This document shows, piece after piece, positions 24,948 to 32,874 of a stretch of DNA of 64,000 bases. The DNA lies in contig CAJUNX010000004.1 of assembly GCA_910587865.1 (NCBI GenBank), positions 73,166 to 137,165 of the forward strand, given 5' to 3'. Position 1 is the stretch's first letter. Every line of letters begins with the position of its first letter. A model generated the notes under the pieces. The model saw nothing but the letters and a program-made list of their open reading frames with translations, did no database searches and was not told the DNA's origin. This DNA is from an uncultured Roseburia sp. Lineage in GTDB: Bacteria > Bacillota > Clostridia > Lachnospirales > Lachnospiraceae. The translations under genes and the position numbers were made by a program.

Positions 24948-25020
24948 GCTGCTGTGGCTCAGTCGGTAGAGCGTCGCATTGGTAGTGCGGAGGTCACGGG
25001 TCCGATTCCCGTCAGCAGCT
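24948..25020 (+). tRNA. tRNA-Thr (anticodon GGT)
   Basis: The 73-nt cloverleaf has a perfect 7-bp acceptor (GCTGCTG/CAGCAGC), a D arm GCTC-AGTCGGTA-GAGC, and an anticodon stem TCGCA/TGCGG around loop TTGGTAG, giving anticodon GGT. The T stem is ACGGG/CCCGT. The discriminator is T and CCA is not encoded. The T loop reads TCCGATT, with C where position 55 is almost always T. It is a single gene with no integrase or flanking repeat. Confidence 0.93.
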
Positions 25021-25130
25021 TTTTATGATGTGGCTGGAAATCCTGATTTTCGGGGCTTGCAGCTTTTTTTTGCTAACAGAACTGATTACATCTGATTACA
25101 CTTCTGGGGCAGTGACCTAAAAAAAACAAC

Positions 25131-25179
25131 GAATGAAAAAGTACCCGCGGATCCTTCCTCCGCAGGTACTTTTTCATTC
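25131..25179. terminator. Bidirectional terminator
   Basis: A 15-bp outer stem, GAATGAAAAAGTACC / GGTACTTTTTCATTC, encloses CGCGGA/TCCGC. It lies between the tRNA and the convergent PBP gene and provides A- and T-runs on each side. Confidence 0.8.
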
Positions 25180-25188
25180 CGTCTTTCT

Positions 25189-27420
25189 TTATTCTCCATT
25201 CTGCCCAAACCAGACATCGAGCACGCCGCGGCTCTTCTCCACGACATACCCGCTGCCTCCCCGTTCTTTCACGTCCTCGACCATCGTCACGATCAGCACC
25301 GGCCGGGCCGTATCCCGCTCCGGGGTAAAGACCACAAACCATCCCAGCTCCGTTCCGGTATCGTCATCCTTTGACGCCTTGATCTCCGCCGTTCCGGTCT
25401 TGCCCGCGAGTGCCACATCCTCCCGATGCGCGCCGTATCCCGTACCGTTCGGATCATTGACCACAAGCCGCAGTCCCTCGAGCACCACACCTGCCGTGTC
25501 CGCGGAAAATGCGCCGGCGATCCAGTATTCCGGCGACGGCTGATCCGCATAGACCAGATATGGCCGGATCATATTTCCCTCGTTGCAGAAGGCGGAATAC
25601 ATACCTGCCATGTGCAGCGGACTGACCAGCATCTGCCCCTGTCCGTATCCGCTGTCCGCCAGACCGATCTCTCCGTCGATGGTCTCTGTATTCGAATACT
25701 GCGATGCCGTCATCCGGATTTCAAACGGGATCTCCTCGCCGAAACCGAGCCCGTCCAGCGCCAGGACAAACGCATCCGCGCCGATCCGAAGCGCCGCTTT
25801 GGCGAAATAAATATTGTCCGAATAAATCAGTGCATTCTGAAGCACCGCTTTGTCATACGCGTGCAGCGTCGTCACATAATAGGATCCCCAGGATGCATCC
25901 TTCTGCCAGCTTAAGCCCTCCATCCCGTAATCCTCATCCGCATTGATCGCGCCGGATTCCAGCCCGATTGCGGCCGTGATGGATTTAAACGTGGAGCCGG
26001 GGCAGAAAGACTGCCGGTAACGGTTATACATCGGCTGCCGTTCGTCCTCGTTTAATGCCGTCCACTGCTCCCCCGAAAGCCCCAGGATAAAGTCGTTGTC
26101 ATCGTAGGAAGGCGTACTGACCAGCGCAAGCACTTCCCCGGTGTATGGATTCATTGCCACGGAACAGCTTTCGTCCGTCTTTGTCTGCTCATACAGCGAT
26201 TTCTGTAATTCGGAGTCAATGGTCAGCCGCACGTCCTGCCCGTTTTCCACCGGCACCGAGGCGATCTCCCTCTTTTCCTGCCCCGACTCGTCAATGATAT
26301 AGATCCTGCAGCCGTTCTGCCCTTTTAACTCCGTCTCAAACAGGCTCTCAGCACCGGTCCTGCCGATCACGCTGTTCGCCGTATATCCCTCGCCTTCATG
26401 CTCCAAAAGATCCTCCGCGGTGACATTCTGCACATAACCGATCAGATGCGACGCCGCCTCACCGAGCGGATAGGAACGCACTGTGGTGTCCGTGATCATC
26501 ACACCCGGAATCGCCAGAAGCTGCTGCTGCCGCTCATACTCCGCCAGCACGTCCGGATCCTGATCTGCGGCCTGAAGCGCCAGCTCATCCACCTTCGGAA
26601 TCGTCCTGACCGGGACAAACGAATCGTCCTTCACCCAGGAGGCGGACAGCTGCTTTTCGATCGTCTCCGGCGTCACGCCGAGAAAATCGGACAGCTGCGC
26701 AAACGCGCTCTCCCGGTCTGTGAGCTTTCCCGGGACGATGCCGACGGAGGACGCGGTGCCCGGCCCTGCGAGCATCCTTCCGTTCCGGTCAAGAATCTGC
26801 CCGCGCTCCGCCAGCGTCGTGGAAACACGCACCTTATCCGAGCCGTACAGTCCCGGAAAAATCAGATCATCCCGCCAGATCAGCGCAAAGCGCTCCTCCT
26901 CTTCCAGAAACTGCGCCTCATTCTCAAAGCTGACCTCCCCCGCTGCAGTCTCATACGTCACCTGATACCGTACCAAAAGCGTCTCCTCATCAAAGGCGAG
27001 CACTTCTGTGTCAAGATCGCTCAGTCCGATGCCCTCATAAATCGCTGAATTGCGGTCCGCAAACTCCGCTTCCGTGATACCGCCGGAATGATCCGGTGAG
27101 ATCAGCGCATACATCTGACTGTATTCCCTCCTTAATATATGATCATAATAGGCCGCCAGCACGTCGTTCGGTTTTGTGCGCTCATCCTTTTTTAACAGAC
27201 GCGTCACCAAAACCGTGATCCCCGCCGCAAGTGCGACGACAAGCAGAATCAGCGCCGCGATAAGCACCGCACGTTTTCGCTTCGCCCTGCGCCTGCGTCT
27301 GTCACTGTAACCGCCTGTCGGATATCCGCTTCGGTACGGTCCACCGGAATATCTGCCGCCAGAATACCCGCTGCTCCCGTAACTGCTTTTATGTCGTCTT
27401 CGTCTGCTATTGTTTCCCAT
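25189..27420 (-). CDS. Class B penicillin-binding protein (MecA-type, NTF2-like N-terminus)
   Basis: The 743-residue D,D-transpeptidase has an Arg/Gly/Tyr-rich cytosolic tail, one membrane anchor (AVLIAALILLVVALAAGITV, about 50-70) and an NTF2-like MecA_N domain (about 80-190). A PBP dimerisation domain follows (RGQILDRNGR), then the transpeptidase domain with STFK (476-479, catalytic Ser476), SDN (534-536) and KTG (674-676). It crosslinks peptidoglycan at the outer membrane face. The MecA_N domain also occurs in intrinsic low-affinity PBPs of Firmicutes, so resistance cannot be claimed. Start choice: the ATG at 27420 has GGGGA upstream; another ATG at 27486, with GGAAGAG upstream, would add a 22-residue basic extension and cannot be excluded. 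The gene is monocistronic. Confidence 0.9.
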   Translation of the reverse strand: MGNNSRRRRHKSSYGSSGYSGGRYSGGPYRSGYPTGGYSDRRRRRAKRKRAVLIAALILLVVALAAGITVLVTRLLKKDERTKPNDVLAAYYDHILRREYSQMYALISPDHSGGITEAEFADRNSAIYEGIGLSDLDTEVLAFDEETLLVRYQVTYETAAGEVSFENEAQFLEEEERFALIWRDDLIFPGLYGSDKVRVSTTLAERGQILDRNGRMLAGPGTASSVGIVPGKLTDRESAFAQLSDFLGVTPETIEKQLSASWVKDDSFVPVRTIPKVDELALQAADQDPDVLAEYERQQQLLAIPGVMITDTTVRSYPLGEAASHLIGYVQNVTAEDLLEHEGEGYTANSVIGRTGAESLFETELKGQNGCRIYIIDESGQEKREIASVPVENGQDVRLTIDSELQKSLYEQTKTDESCSVAMNPYTGEVLALVSTPSYDDNDFILGLSGEQWTALNEDERQPMYNRYRQSFCPGSTFKSITAAIGLESGAINADEDYGMEGLSWQKDASWGSYYVTTLHAYDKAVLQNALIYSDNIYFAKAALRIGADAFVLALDGLGFGEEIPFEIRMTASQYSNTETIDGEIGLADSGYGQGQMLVSPLHMAGMYSAFCNEGNMIRPYLVYADQPSPEYWIAGAFSADTAGVVLEGLRLVVNDPNGTGYGAHREDVALAGKTGTAEIKASKDDDTGTELGWFVVFTPERDTARPVLIVTMVEDVKERGGSGYVVEKSRGVLDVWFGQNGE

Positions 27421-27559
27421 CGTAATCCCCATTTCTGCGCTGTTTCCTGCGCGCAGGCGACGCTGCGCCTGCCGCCGTCTTTTCATGATACTCTTCCATT
27501 TTAAAGGAAACATGATTACCTGGCAAGCAGAAACCAATCAAACTATATTTATAATCTAA

Positions 27560-27588
27560 TTGACTTTTTTCCCTGCACATGCTATGAT
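27560..27588 (+). promoter_or_regulatory. Promoter of the coiled-coil gene
   Basis: TTGACT (27560-27565) and TATGAT (27583-27588) with a 17-bp spacer lie about 60 bp before the start codon at 27651. Confidence 0.75.
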
Positions 27589-27650
27589 ACAGTCATGACA
27601 GCATACCTGTTCTTATACAGCCTGAGGATCTTCACGAAAGGAGGTTTTCC

Positions 27651-28196
27651 ATGACAGATCAGGAACTTTTACTCGCCATATCCGACCTGATGGACCGCAA
27701 ACTCTCATCGGCACTGCAGCCCTTAAAGGATGATATTCAGGAGCTCAGACATGATGTTGCGGATCTGAAAACGGACGTCGCAGAATTAAAAGAGGATGTC
27801 GCTTTTCTTAAGGAGGATGTCTCTCTTCTCAAGGAGGATGTCTCTCTTCTCAAGGAGGATGTCTCTCTTCTCAAGAAGGATGTCTCTCTTCTCAAGAAGG
27901 ATGTCTCTCTTCTCAAGGAGGACGTCGCAAATCTCAAAGAAGACGTCGCAAATCTCAAAGAGGCGATACAGCTTCTCGAATCCAGAGTCAGCAGCCTGGA
28001 ACGCCGTATGACAGCCGTCGAACTACATTTGGAAAACATCACAGACAAAAACATCCAGTATCTGGCCGAAAACTATGTTCCGGCCTCCCGCCGATACATG
28101 ACGGAATCCGCAAAGATGGAAGCCATGCAGGCGGATATCGACGTCATGAAAGCCGTTCTCCGTGAACACAGCGAAAAATTAAAGCAGATTTCCTGA
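27651..28196 (+). CDS. Heptad-repeat coiled-coil protein of unknown function
   Basis: The 181-residue soluble protein is a long coiled coil. Residues about 40-102 are nine tandem 7-residue units of the form LKEDVSL / LKKDVSL / LKEDVAN, a near-perfect heptad repeat with Leu and Val at core positions. The C-terminal part (LESRVSSLERRMTAVELHLE and YVPASRRYMTESAKMEAMQA) is also helical but non-repetitive. I do not recognise a specific family; similar short proteins in Clostridia are uncharacterised. The start has CGAAAGGAGG upstream and a good promoter precedes it. The repeat is encoded by 21-bp DNA units, so its length may vary between strains. Confidence 0.8.
   Translation: MTDQELLLAISDLMDRKLSSALQPLKDDIQELRHDVADLKTDVAELKEDVAFLKEDVSLLKEDVSLLKEDVSLLKKDVSLLKKDVSLLKEDVANLKEDVANLKEAIQLLESRVSSLERRMTAVELHLENITDKNIQYLAENYVPASRRYMTESAKMEAMQADIDVMKAVLREHSEKLKQIS
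27768..27956 (+). repeat. 21-bp tandem repeat encoding coiled-coil heptads
   Basis: Nine head-to-tail 21-bp units lie here. The five between 27810 and 27914 are almost identical (AAGGAGGATGTCTCTCTTCT plus C), with only G/A changes giving LKEDVSL or LKKDVSL. Flanking units are diverged. Confidence 0.9.
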
Positions 28197-28347
28197 CCGG
28201 CAGGATATTTCTGTCTATTTCTGCAAACCTCTCACGTCGAACCCTTCCCTGGCGCCGGCCTGTGTCTGCAAAGACCACTCTGTATTTTCATTTTCCCGTT
28301 TCCTTTTCTAAAAGTAAGTCCTGCCTCTGTTTTCATATCGGTATTTC

Positions 28348-28376
28348 ATGACAAATCAGAAAAAACATGGTATACT
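28348..28376 (+). promoter_or_regulatory. Promoter of the lipoprotein/ABC operon
   Basis: ATGACA (28348-28353), a 17-bp spacer and TATACT (28371-28376) lie 38 bp before the lipoprotein start at 28414. It probably drives the operon through 33911. Confidence 0.55.
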
Positions 28377-28413
28377 TTTTAAAAGAATTTATTATAGAAA
28401 GGGGACGTGTTAT

Positions 28414-29460
28414 ATGTATCTGCACAAGCATCGGATTATGTTCCTGTTTTTTGCCGTGCTGCTCCTGTTTTCAGGCTGCGGCCCGAAAGACGGCACAGAT
28501 GCGATGCCTTCTTCGGAAGCAGACGCAGCGGCCGTACAATCTTCTTCTGCGCCGCGAGAGGTCTCATCCGCCTTCCGCGGCTTCGGAGCAGATGAGGTTC
28601 AGCCAAAAGAAAGCGGCGTAACCTTTACGGACGGCCCGGTCACCTTTGCGGACCCTGTCACCGAGGAGATGCTGCGCGCCATGCTGGGAAAGCCGGAGGG
28701 CGACGTGCTGCACAGCGAGCTCGGGCAGATCTACAAAATCTGCTGGGTCGGTGATCAATACTGGTGCAACCTTCAGTTTAAAAACGAGGCCGGCGGCAGC
28801 GATACGGTATTTAAAGGCGCGCAGCAGCCGGAGTCTCTTGAGGATTTTGCCCTATGCTACAATCTGCAGGATATGGCTTTTGGCTCCATTGAGCTGCCGT
28901 CGCTTGAGCCCCTCGCCTCGCTGACACAGCTGGAGCGGATCTACTTCGGAGGCACTATCGTCACCGCGGACCGGCTCGACGAGCTGGCCCTGCTTCCGGC
29001 GCTGACACGCATTGAGATGGCTCCCGCCGACTATATGGACTGGAGCGGGGTCACGGACGGCAGCTTTCTGCTCCCCCTTGCGGACCGGCTCACCTTTCTG
29101 GAGGCCAGGGGAAATGTCCACTGGAACCCGGAGGTTCTCTCGCAGATGACCTCCCTTGACAGATTGCTGGTCGAAAACGCGGACAGTCTCTCTTTCCTCG
29201 AGGATCTCACACAGTTAGATAAGCTGGTCCTCTATACTTGCACCGCAGCGGACTGGAGCCCGCTCGCGTCACAAAAAGACCTGACCTACCTGGTCATTTC
29301 GGGAAACGACCATATGATAATCCAGGTCACGCTGAACGACCTTGTGCCCCTCACCAGCCTGGATTACCTGGCGCTTAGTTTTACAGCGATCAATAAAAAG
29401 TGCTCCAGGCAGGAAGTCATCGACGCCCTTCCTTCCCTGACCGGTTATCATACGTTATAG
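28414..29460 (+). CDS. Leucine-rich-repeat lipoprotein
   Basis: The 348-residue product begins with a lipoprotein signal (residues 1-19, RIMFLFFAVLLLFSGC); the lipobox is LFSGC with lipidated Cys near 20. A Ser/Ala-rich spacer follows. From about 150 it carries irregular leucine-rich repeats (LPSLEPLASLTQLERIYF, ELALLPALTRIEMAP, SQMTSLDRLLVE, LTQLDKLVLYT), so it is a surface-anchored LRR protein, probably for binding. The ATG at 28414 has GAAAGGGGACG upstream. It lies 12 bp before an ABC importer binding-protein gene and is likely co-transcribed. An accessory ligand-capturing role for that importer is plausible inference only. Confidence 0.82.
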   Translation: MYLHKHRIMFLFFAVLLLFSGCGPKDGTDAMPSSEADAAAVQSSSAPREVSSAFRGFGADEVQPKESGVTFTDGPVTFADPVTEEMLRAMLGKPEGDVLHSELGQIYKICWVGDQYWCNLQFKNEAGGSDTVFKGAQQPESLEDFALCYNLQDMAFGSIELPSLEPLASLTQLERIYFGGTIVTADRLDELALLPALTRIEMAPADYMDWSGVTDGSFLLPLADRLTFLEARGNVHWNPEVLSQMTSLDRLLVENADSLSFLEDLTQLDKLVLYTCTAADWSPLASQKDLTYLVISGNDHMIIQVTLNDLVPLTSLDYLALSFTAINKKCSRQEVIDALPSLTGYHTL

Positions 29461-29472
29461 GAGGATCCGCCC

Positions 29473-30825
29473 ATGAAAATACAAAAATATCTGCTTCTTG
29501 CAGGAATGATGCTGACCGCAGCCGCGGCCTGCGCCTGCGGCAGTCCTGCTGCAAAAGAGAAAACCCTCACGATCTGCGCGGACGGAAACGGTCTTGGCGA
29601 ATCGTATTTAGGGCCGATCCTTGCGGAATTTCAAAACCAGAATCCGGACATTACGCTGCAGGTCACCTATCTTCCGCCCATGAATTCCACAGACAAAGCG
29701 ATGACGGAGGAACGGGTCGCTGCGCTTACACGCACGCGCACCGAACTGATGAGCGGCGAAGGCGCGGATCTCTATCTTTTTTTCAACCGCGCAGTGTCGG
29801 CAGAATCCGAAAACTATATGCTCTTCCCGAATCTGGAACGTCAGATTGCGGGCGGCGTTTTTCACGACCTTGATTTTCTGTTCGAACACCCTGATTTTCA
29901 TGAAGCGGATTATATTGCCGCGATCGATCAGGCGGGCGTATATGAGGACGCAGCTTATGTTCTGCCGTTAAGCTATGACTGTCCCGCCATGATCGCTCTT
30001 TCGGATCCGCTTAGGGAGAGCGGGTTTGACGAAGCTGCGGCCACAGCCTGTACAACAGCATATGTGGATGCGCTTCTGGCCCTGCCCGAAGAACAGCGTC
30101 CTTATCTGACGGCGACGCTGCCCGCGCTCCTGTTAAACGTACCGTCCGTTCCGCCCGTTCTCGTCTCACAGGCGCAGATTCAGCTGAACACTCCTGTCTG
30201 GCAGGATCTTCTGCAGAAAAACAGGCAGGTGACCGAAGCGTACCCGGATACGGAGGATGCCTTCTTTCTGGCAATGGACTTTGATACGTGTATCGCCGAC
30301 GGCGCGGTATTTCTAGCCGGCGCCTCCGCAGATCCGGCCTACTCCCTTCGTCTTCTTGAGGACAGCGGATCTCCTGCCCGCCTTCTGCCGATCCCGAACG
30401 AAAACGGCAGTCTGACCGTGATGCCGTATCTGACCGCCGCCGTTTCCTCGGGCTGTGACGATACCGACACCGCCGCACGCCTTCTGCTCTTTCTGCTCAG
30501 CGATACCGTGCAGGGATGTGAAGTGTTAGAATCCGGCGGCAGCAATGCGAGACTGATCTCTTCCGACAACAGCTGGCCGGTGCGGCGCGGATGTGCGGTC
30601 CGCATGACGGAACAGATCACAAGACAGCCTGTCACACCGGGCGAAATCAGCGACGCATTAAAAGCCGATCTGCAGCATATGGAAGAACGGGCGGACACCT
30701 GTCGTCTCGCCGGCCGGTACGACGCCGGACTTTCTGCCCTGATTGATCCTTATCTGAAAGGCACAAAAGACTGGGAGGAATGCTATGCAGCGATTGAAAA
30801 AGAATGGTCTTACCTGGATGAATAG
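29473..30825 (+). CDS. ABC transporter extracellular solute-binding lipoprotein
   Basis: The 450-residue protein has a lipoprotein signal (MKIQKYLLLAGMMLTAAAAC followed by ACG) and a family-1-like solute-binding fold: LTICADGNGLGES, then FQNQNPDITLQVTYLP at about 54-69, and GADLYLFFNRA at about 97-107. Such proteins capture sugars or oligosaccharides for the CUT1 class of ABC importers; the ligand is unknown. TATAGGAGG precedes the start. The two permease genes follow, the first overlapping its 3' end by 41 nt. The protein is quite divergent from well-known sugar-binding proteins. Confidence 0.83.
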   Translation: MKIQKYLLLAGMMLTAAAACACGSPAAKEKTLTICADGNGLGESYLGPILAEFQNQNPDITLQVTYLPPMNSTDKAMTEERVAALTRTRTELMSGEGADLYLFFNRAVSAESENYMLFPNLERQIAGGVFHDLDFLFEHPDFHEADYIAAIDQAGVYEDAAYVLPLSYDCPAMIALSDPLRESGFDEAAATACTTAYVDALLALPEEQRPYLTATLPALLLNVPSVPPVLVSQAQIQLNTPVWQDLLQKNRQVTEAYPDTEDAFFLAMDFDTCIADGAVFLAGASADPAYSLRLLEDSGSPARLLPIPNENGSLTVMPYLTAAVSSGCDDTDTAARLLLFLLSDTVQGCEVLESGGSNARLISSDNSWPVRRGCAVRMTEQITRQPVTPGEISDALKADLQHMEERADTCRLAGRYDAGLSALIDPYLKGTKDWEECYAAIEKEWSYLDE

Positions 30826-31663
30826 GGGACCGGCATCCCCTCTTCGGCATACACCGCTTTCCCCGCGCAGCCGTCGCCGGCGGCGCACGGGGCTTTTGCT
30901 GTCCGCACCGGTTTTTCTCGGCGTTCTGGTGTTTTTTGCCCTGCCTTTCTGCATGGTTGCCGGCTACTCGTTCGGCCTGGGCGGCGGACAGTCGCGTTTT
31001 CTGGGCTTTGAACATTACAGAAAGGTTTTCTCCTCACAGACCTTTCTTCTGGCTGCCGGCAATACGCTTAAGTTTCTGGCGCTCGGCGTTCCGCTCCTGA
31101 TCGTTCTGTCGCTTGGCTTAGCGCTTCTTCTTCATCGCGCCCTGCCCGGGACGACCTTTTGCAGCAGCACCATTCTGCTGCCGCTGGTTCTGCCGATCGC
31201 GAGTATCGTGATGCTGACCGAGGGGCTGATTCCTGCGTCCGCGCTCGAGGGGCCGCAGGCTTTTTATGTGCTGCTGGCGCTTTATCTGTGGAAAAACTGC
31301 GGCTATCTGACGATCCTGCTTCTGGCCGGTCTCTCACTGATTCCAAAAGAGCTTTACGATGTCGCCGCAATTGAGGGTGCCGGAGGATATGCCCGGCTGC
31401 GTTTTATCACCCTGCCGCATCTTGGCCCCTCCCTGACCTTTTCCGTCGTGCTCGCCATCATCAACAGCTTTAAATCCTACCGCGAGGCATTTCTGCTCGG
31501 CGGCAGATATCCTCACGAAAGCATTTATCTGATGCAGCATTTTCTGAACAACAATTTCGAGAATCTAAGCTACGCGCGGCTTGCCGTGGCCTCCGTGATG
31601 ACGGCGCTTCCGATTATTGCGTTTACAGTTGTCATTCTCGTCTGCGGAAGGAGGCACTCATGA
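30785..31663 (+). CDS. ABC sugar-type importer permease 1
   Basis: The 292-residue inner-membrane permease has about six helices (LLLSAPVFLGVLVFFALPFC onwards). Its cytoplasmic EAA loop reads VAAIEGAGGYARLRFITLP (about 200-218), which docks the ATPase in MalF/UgpA-type importers. The ATG at 30785 has GGGAGGAATGCT upstream and overlaps the binding-protein gene by 41 nt; a second ATG at 30818 overlaps that gene's stop and is an alternative. The gene overlaps the next permease by 4 nt (ATGA). No ATPase gene is in the operon, so a shared MsmK-type ATPase is inferred. Confidence 0.87.
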   Translation: MQRLKKNGLTWMNRGPASPLRHTPLSPRSRRRRRTGLLLSAPVFLGVLVFFALPFCMVAGYSFGLGGGQSRFLGFEHYRKVFSSQTFLLAAGNTLKFLALGVPLLIVLSLGLALLLHRALPGTTFCSSTILLPLVLPIASIVMLTEGLIPASALEGPQAFYVLLALYLWKNCGYLTILLLAGLSLIPKELYDVAAIEGAGGYARLRFITLPHLGPSLTFSVVLAIINSFKSYREAFLLGGRYPHESIYLMQHFLNNNFENLSYARLAVASVMTALPIIAFTVVILVCGRRHS

Positions 31664-32421
31664 AAAAGAAAGTAAAAAAGATTCCCGCCGTCTGTCTGAT
31701 CTTTCTCGCCGCGGCGATAGCGGTCGGTCCGGCGCTCTATCTGCTGTGGGGCTGTCTGGCCAGGCCGCAGGGTTTTTATCTGACCTTTCTGCGCACGCCT
31801 GAATATCTCCTGAAATTCTGGAACAGTCTCGGCGTCTGTCTGATCATTGCGCTCGGCCAGCTGATCGTCAGCTGTATGGGCGGACTCGCGCTCGCGAAAT
31901 ATCCGATCCCGTTTCAGCGCGTCTTCCTCGGCGCCCTGGTGGTCGTGCTGCTGCTGCCACTGCAGGTCACGCTGGTTCCCAATTATCTGATCCTGGATAA
32001 ACTCGGGCTCCTCGGCACCGCATGGGCGCTGATCCTGCCGGGAATCTTTTCCCCGTTCGGAACGATTGTCATGTGGATGACGTTTCGCGGGGTGCCCGAC
32101 GAACTGATGGACGCAGCTCAGATGGACGGCGCGGGAACCATGACACAGCTCTGGCGTGTCATGGTTCCCGCCGGACAAAGCGGCGCAGCCAGTGTTCTGC
32201 TGCTGACCTTTGTCGACGCCTGGAACATGGTAGAACAGCCGATGGTTCTCCTGAAAGATCCCTCTCAGTATCCGCTGAGTGTGTTTCTCGCCTCGCTGGA
32301 CCGCGAAAACTTTTCCCTGAGTTTTCACAGCGGCCTGCTCTCCATGCTGCCCGCGGTTCTGCTGCTGCTCTATTTTCATCAGGAGCTCATACAGGGCGGT
32401 GAACTGGTTTTGGAAAAATAA
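31660..32421 (+). CDS. ABC sugar-type importer permease 2
   Basis: This 253-residue MalG/UgpE-like permease has about six membrane helices. Its EAA loop reads MDAAQMDGAGTMTQLWRVMVP (about 150-170), and DELMDAAQMDGAG is typical of CUT1 permeases. Start and upstream stop overlap as ATGA. It should pair with the product of the preceding gene to form the channel for the solute-binding lipoprotein. The gene ends about 50 bp before a small membrane-anchored protein. Confidence 0.88.
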   Translation: MKKKVKKIPAVCLIFLAAAIAVGPALYLLWGCLARPQGFYLTFLRTPEYLLKFWNSLGVCLIIALGQLIVSCMGGLALAKYPIPFQRVFLGALVVVLLLPLQVTLVPNYLILDKLGLLGTAWALILPGIFSPFGTIVMWMTFRGVPDELMDAAQMDGAGTMTQLWRVMVPAGQSGAASVLLLTFVDAWNMVEQPMVLLKDPSQYPLSVFLASLDRENFSLSFHSGLLSMLPAVLLLLYFHQELIQGGELVLEK

Positions 32422-32472
32422 CCGGCTTAAGACGAATCCGGCGACAATCTATCAGAAATCATGAGGTGAATA

Positions 32473-32874
32473 ATGAACAGTGAAAAACGACTGGCACTCT
32501 GGCTTTCCGCAGGACTTGGCATTCTGCTTCTCATCTGTACCGCTGCATCGCAGATCATCTGGCAGCGTCTGCTGCCGCAGGTACGGATCGTGGAAGGCGC
32601 CTGGAGCGAAGAGGGCTTTTCCCTCCCCGGAGATGCGCTTTTTGCGTGTCCTCAGGGAGACTGTGTCTATTATATTGAAGAAAAACCGGGGCGCTTTGGC
32701 AGCAGATACCTGGTCCGCCAGGCTTTTGTCACGGTCCTTGATCAGGATGCGAACGCAAATACCGTCACGGTCCGCGGCATCTACAATCCCGACTGGGTCT
32801 TTGCTGCCGGTGCAGATCTCACGCTCTCCGACGGAATGGAGGTCTTGACGGATCAAAAAGGAGTTTCCCCATGA
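32473..32874 (+). CDS. Small membrane-anchored protein, adaptor-like C-terminus
   Basis: The 133-residue protein has one N-terminal membrane helix (about 7-28, LALWLSAGLGILLLICTAAS) and an extracytoplasmic domain of about 100 residues. The segment VYYIEEKPGRFGSRYLVRQA followed by TVTVRGIYNPDWVFAAGADL and DGMEV resembles the terminal beta-barrel/membrane-proximal part of RND/MacA-type adaptor proteins, but the hairpin and lipoyl parts are missing. No function can be assigned with confidence. GAGGTGAATA precedes the ATG. It overlaps the AraC gene by 4 nt, so it belongs to the importer operon. Confidence 0.7.
   Translation: MNSEKRLALWLSAGLGILLLICTAASQIIWQRLLPQVRIVEGAWSEEGFSLPGDALFACPQGDCVYYIEEKPGRFGSRYLVRQAFVTVLDQDANANTVTVRGIYNPDWVFAAGADLTLSDGMEVLTDQKGVSP

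Noticed and set aside
24948..25100. Integration site at the tRNA-Thr gene
   Set aside because: No integrase, no repeat of the tRNA 3' end and no compositional break are seen beside it; the short CTGATTACA duplication at 25081-25100 is too small to be informative.
27768..27956. Possible CRISPR-like array
   Set aside because: The units are directly adjacent 21-bp repeats without spacers and encode in-frame heptads.
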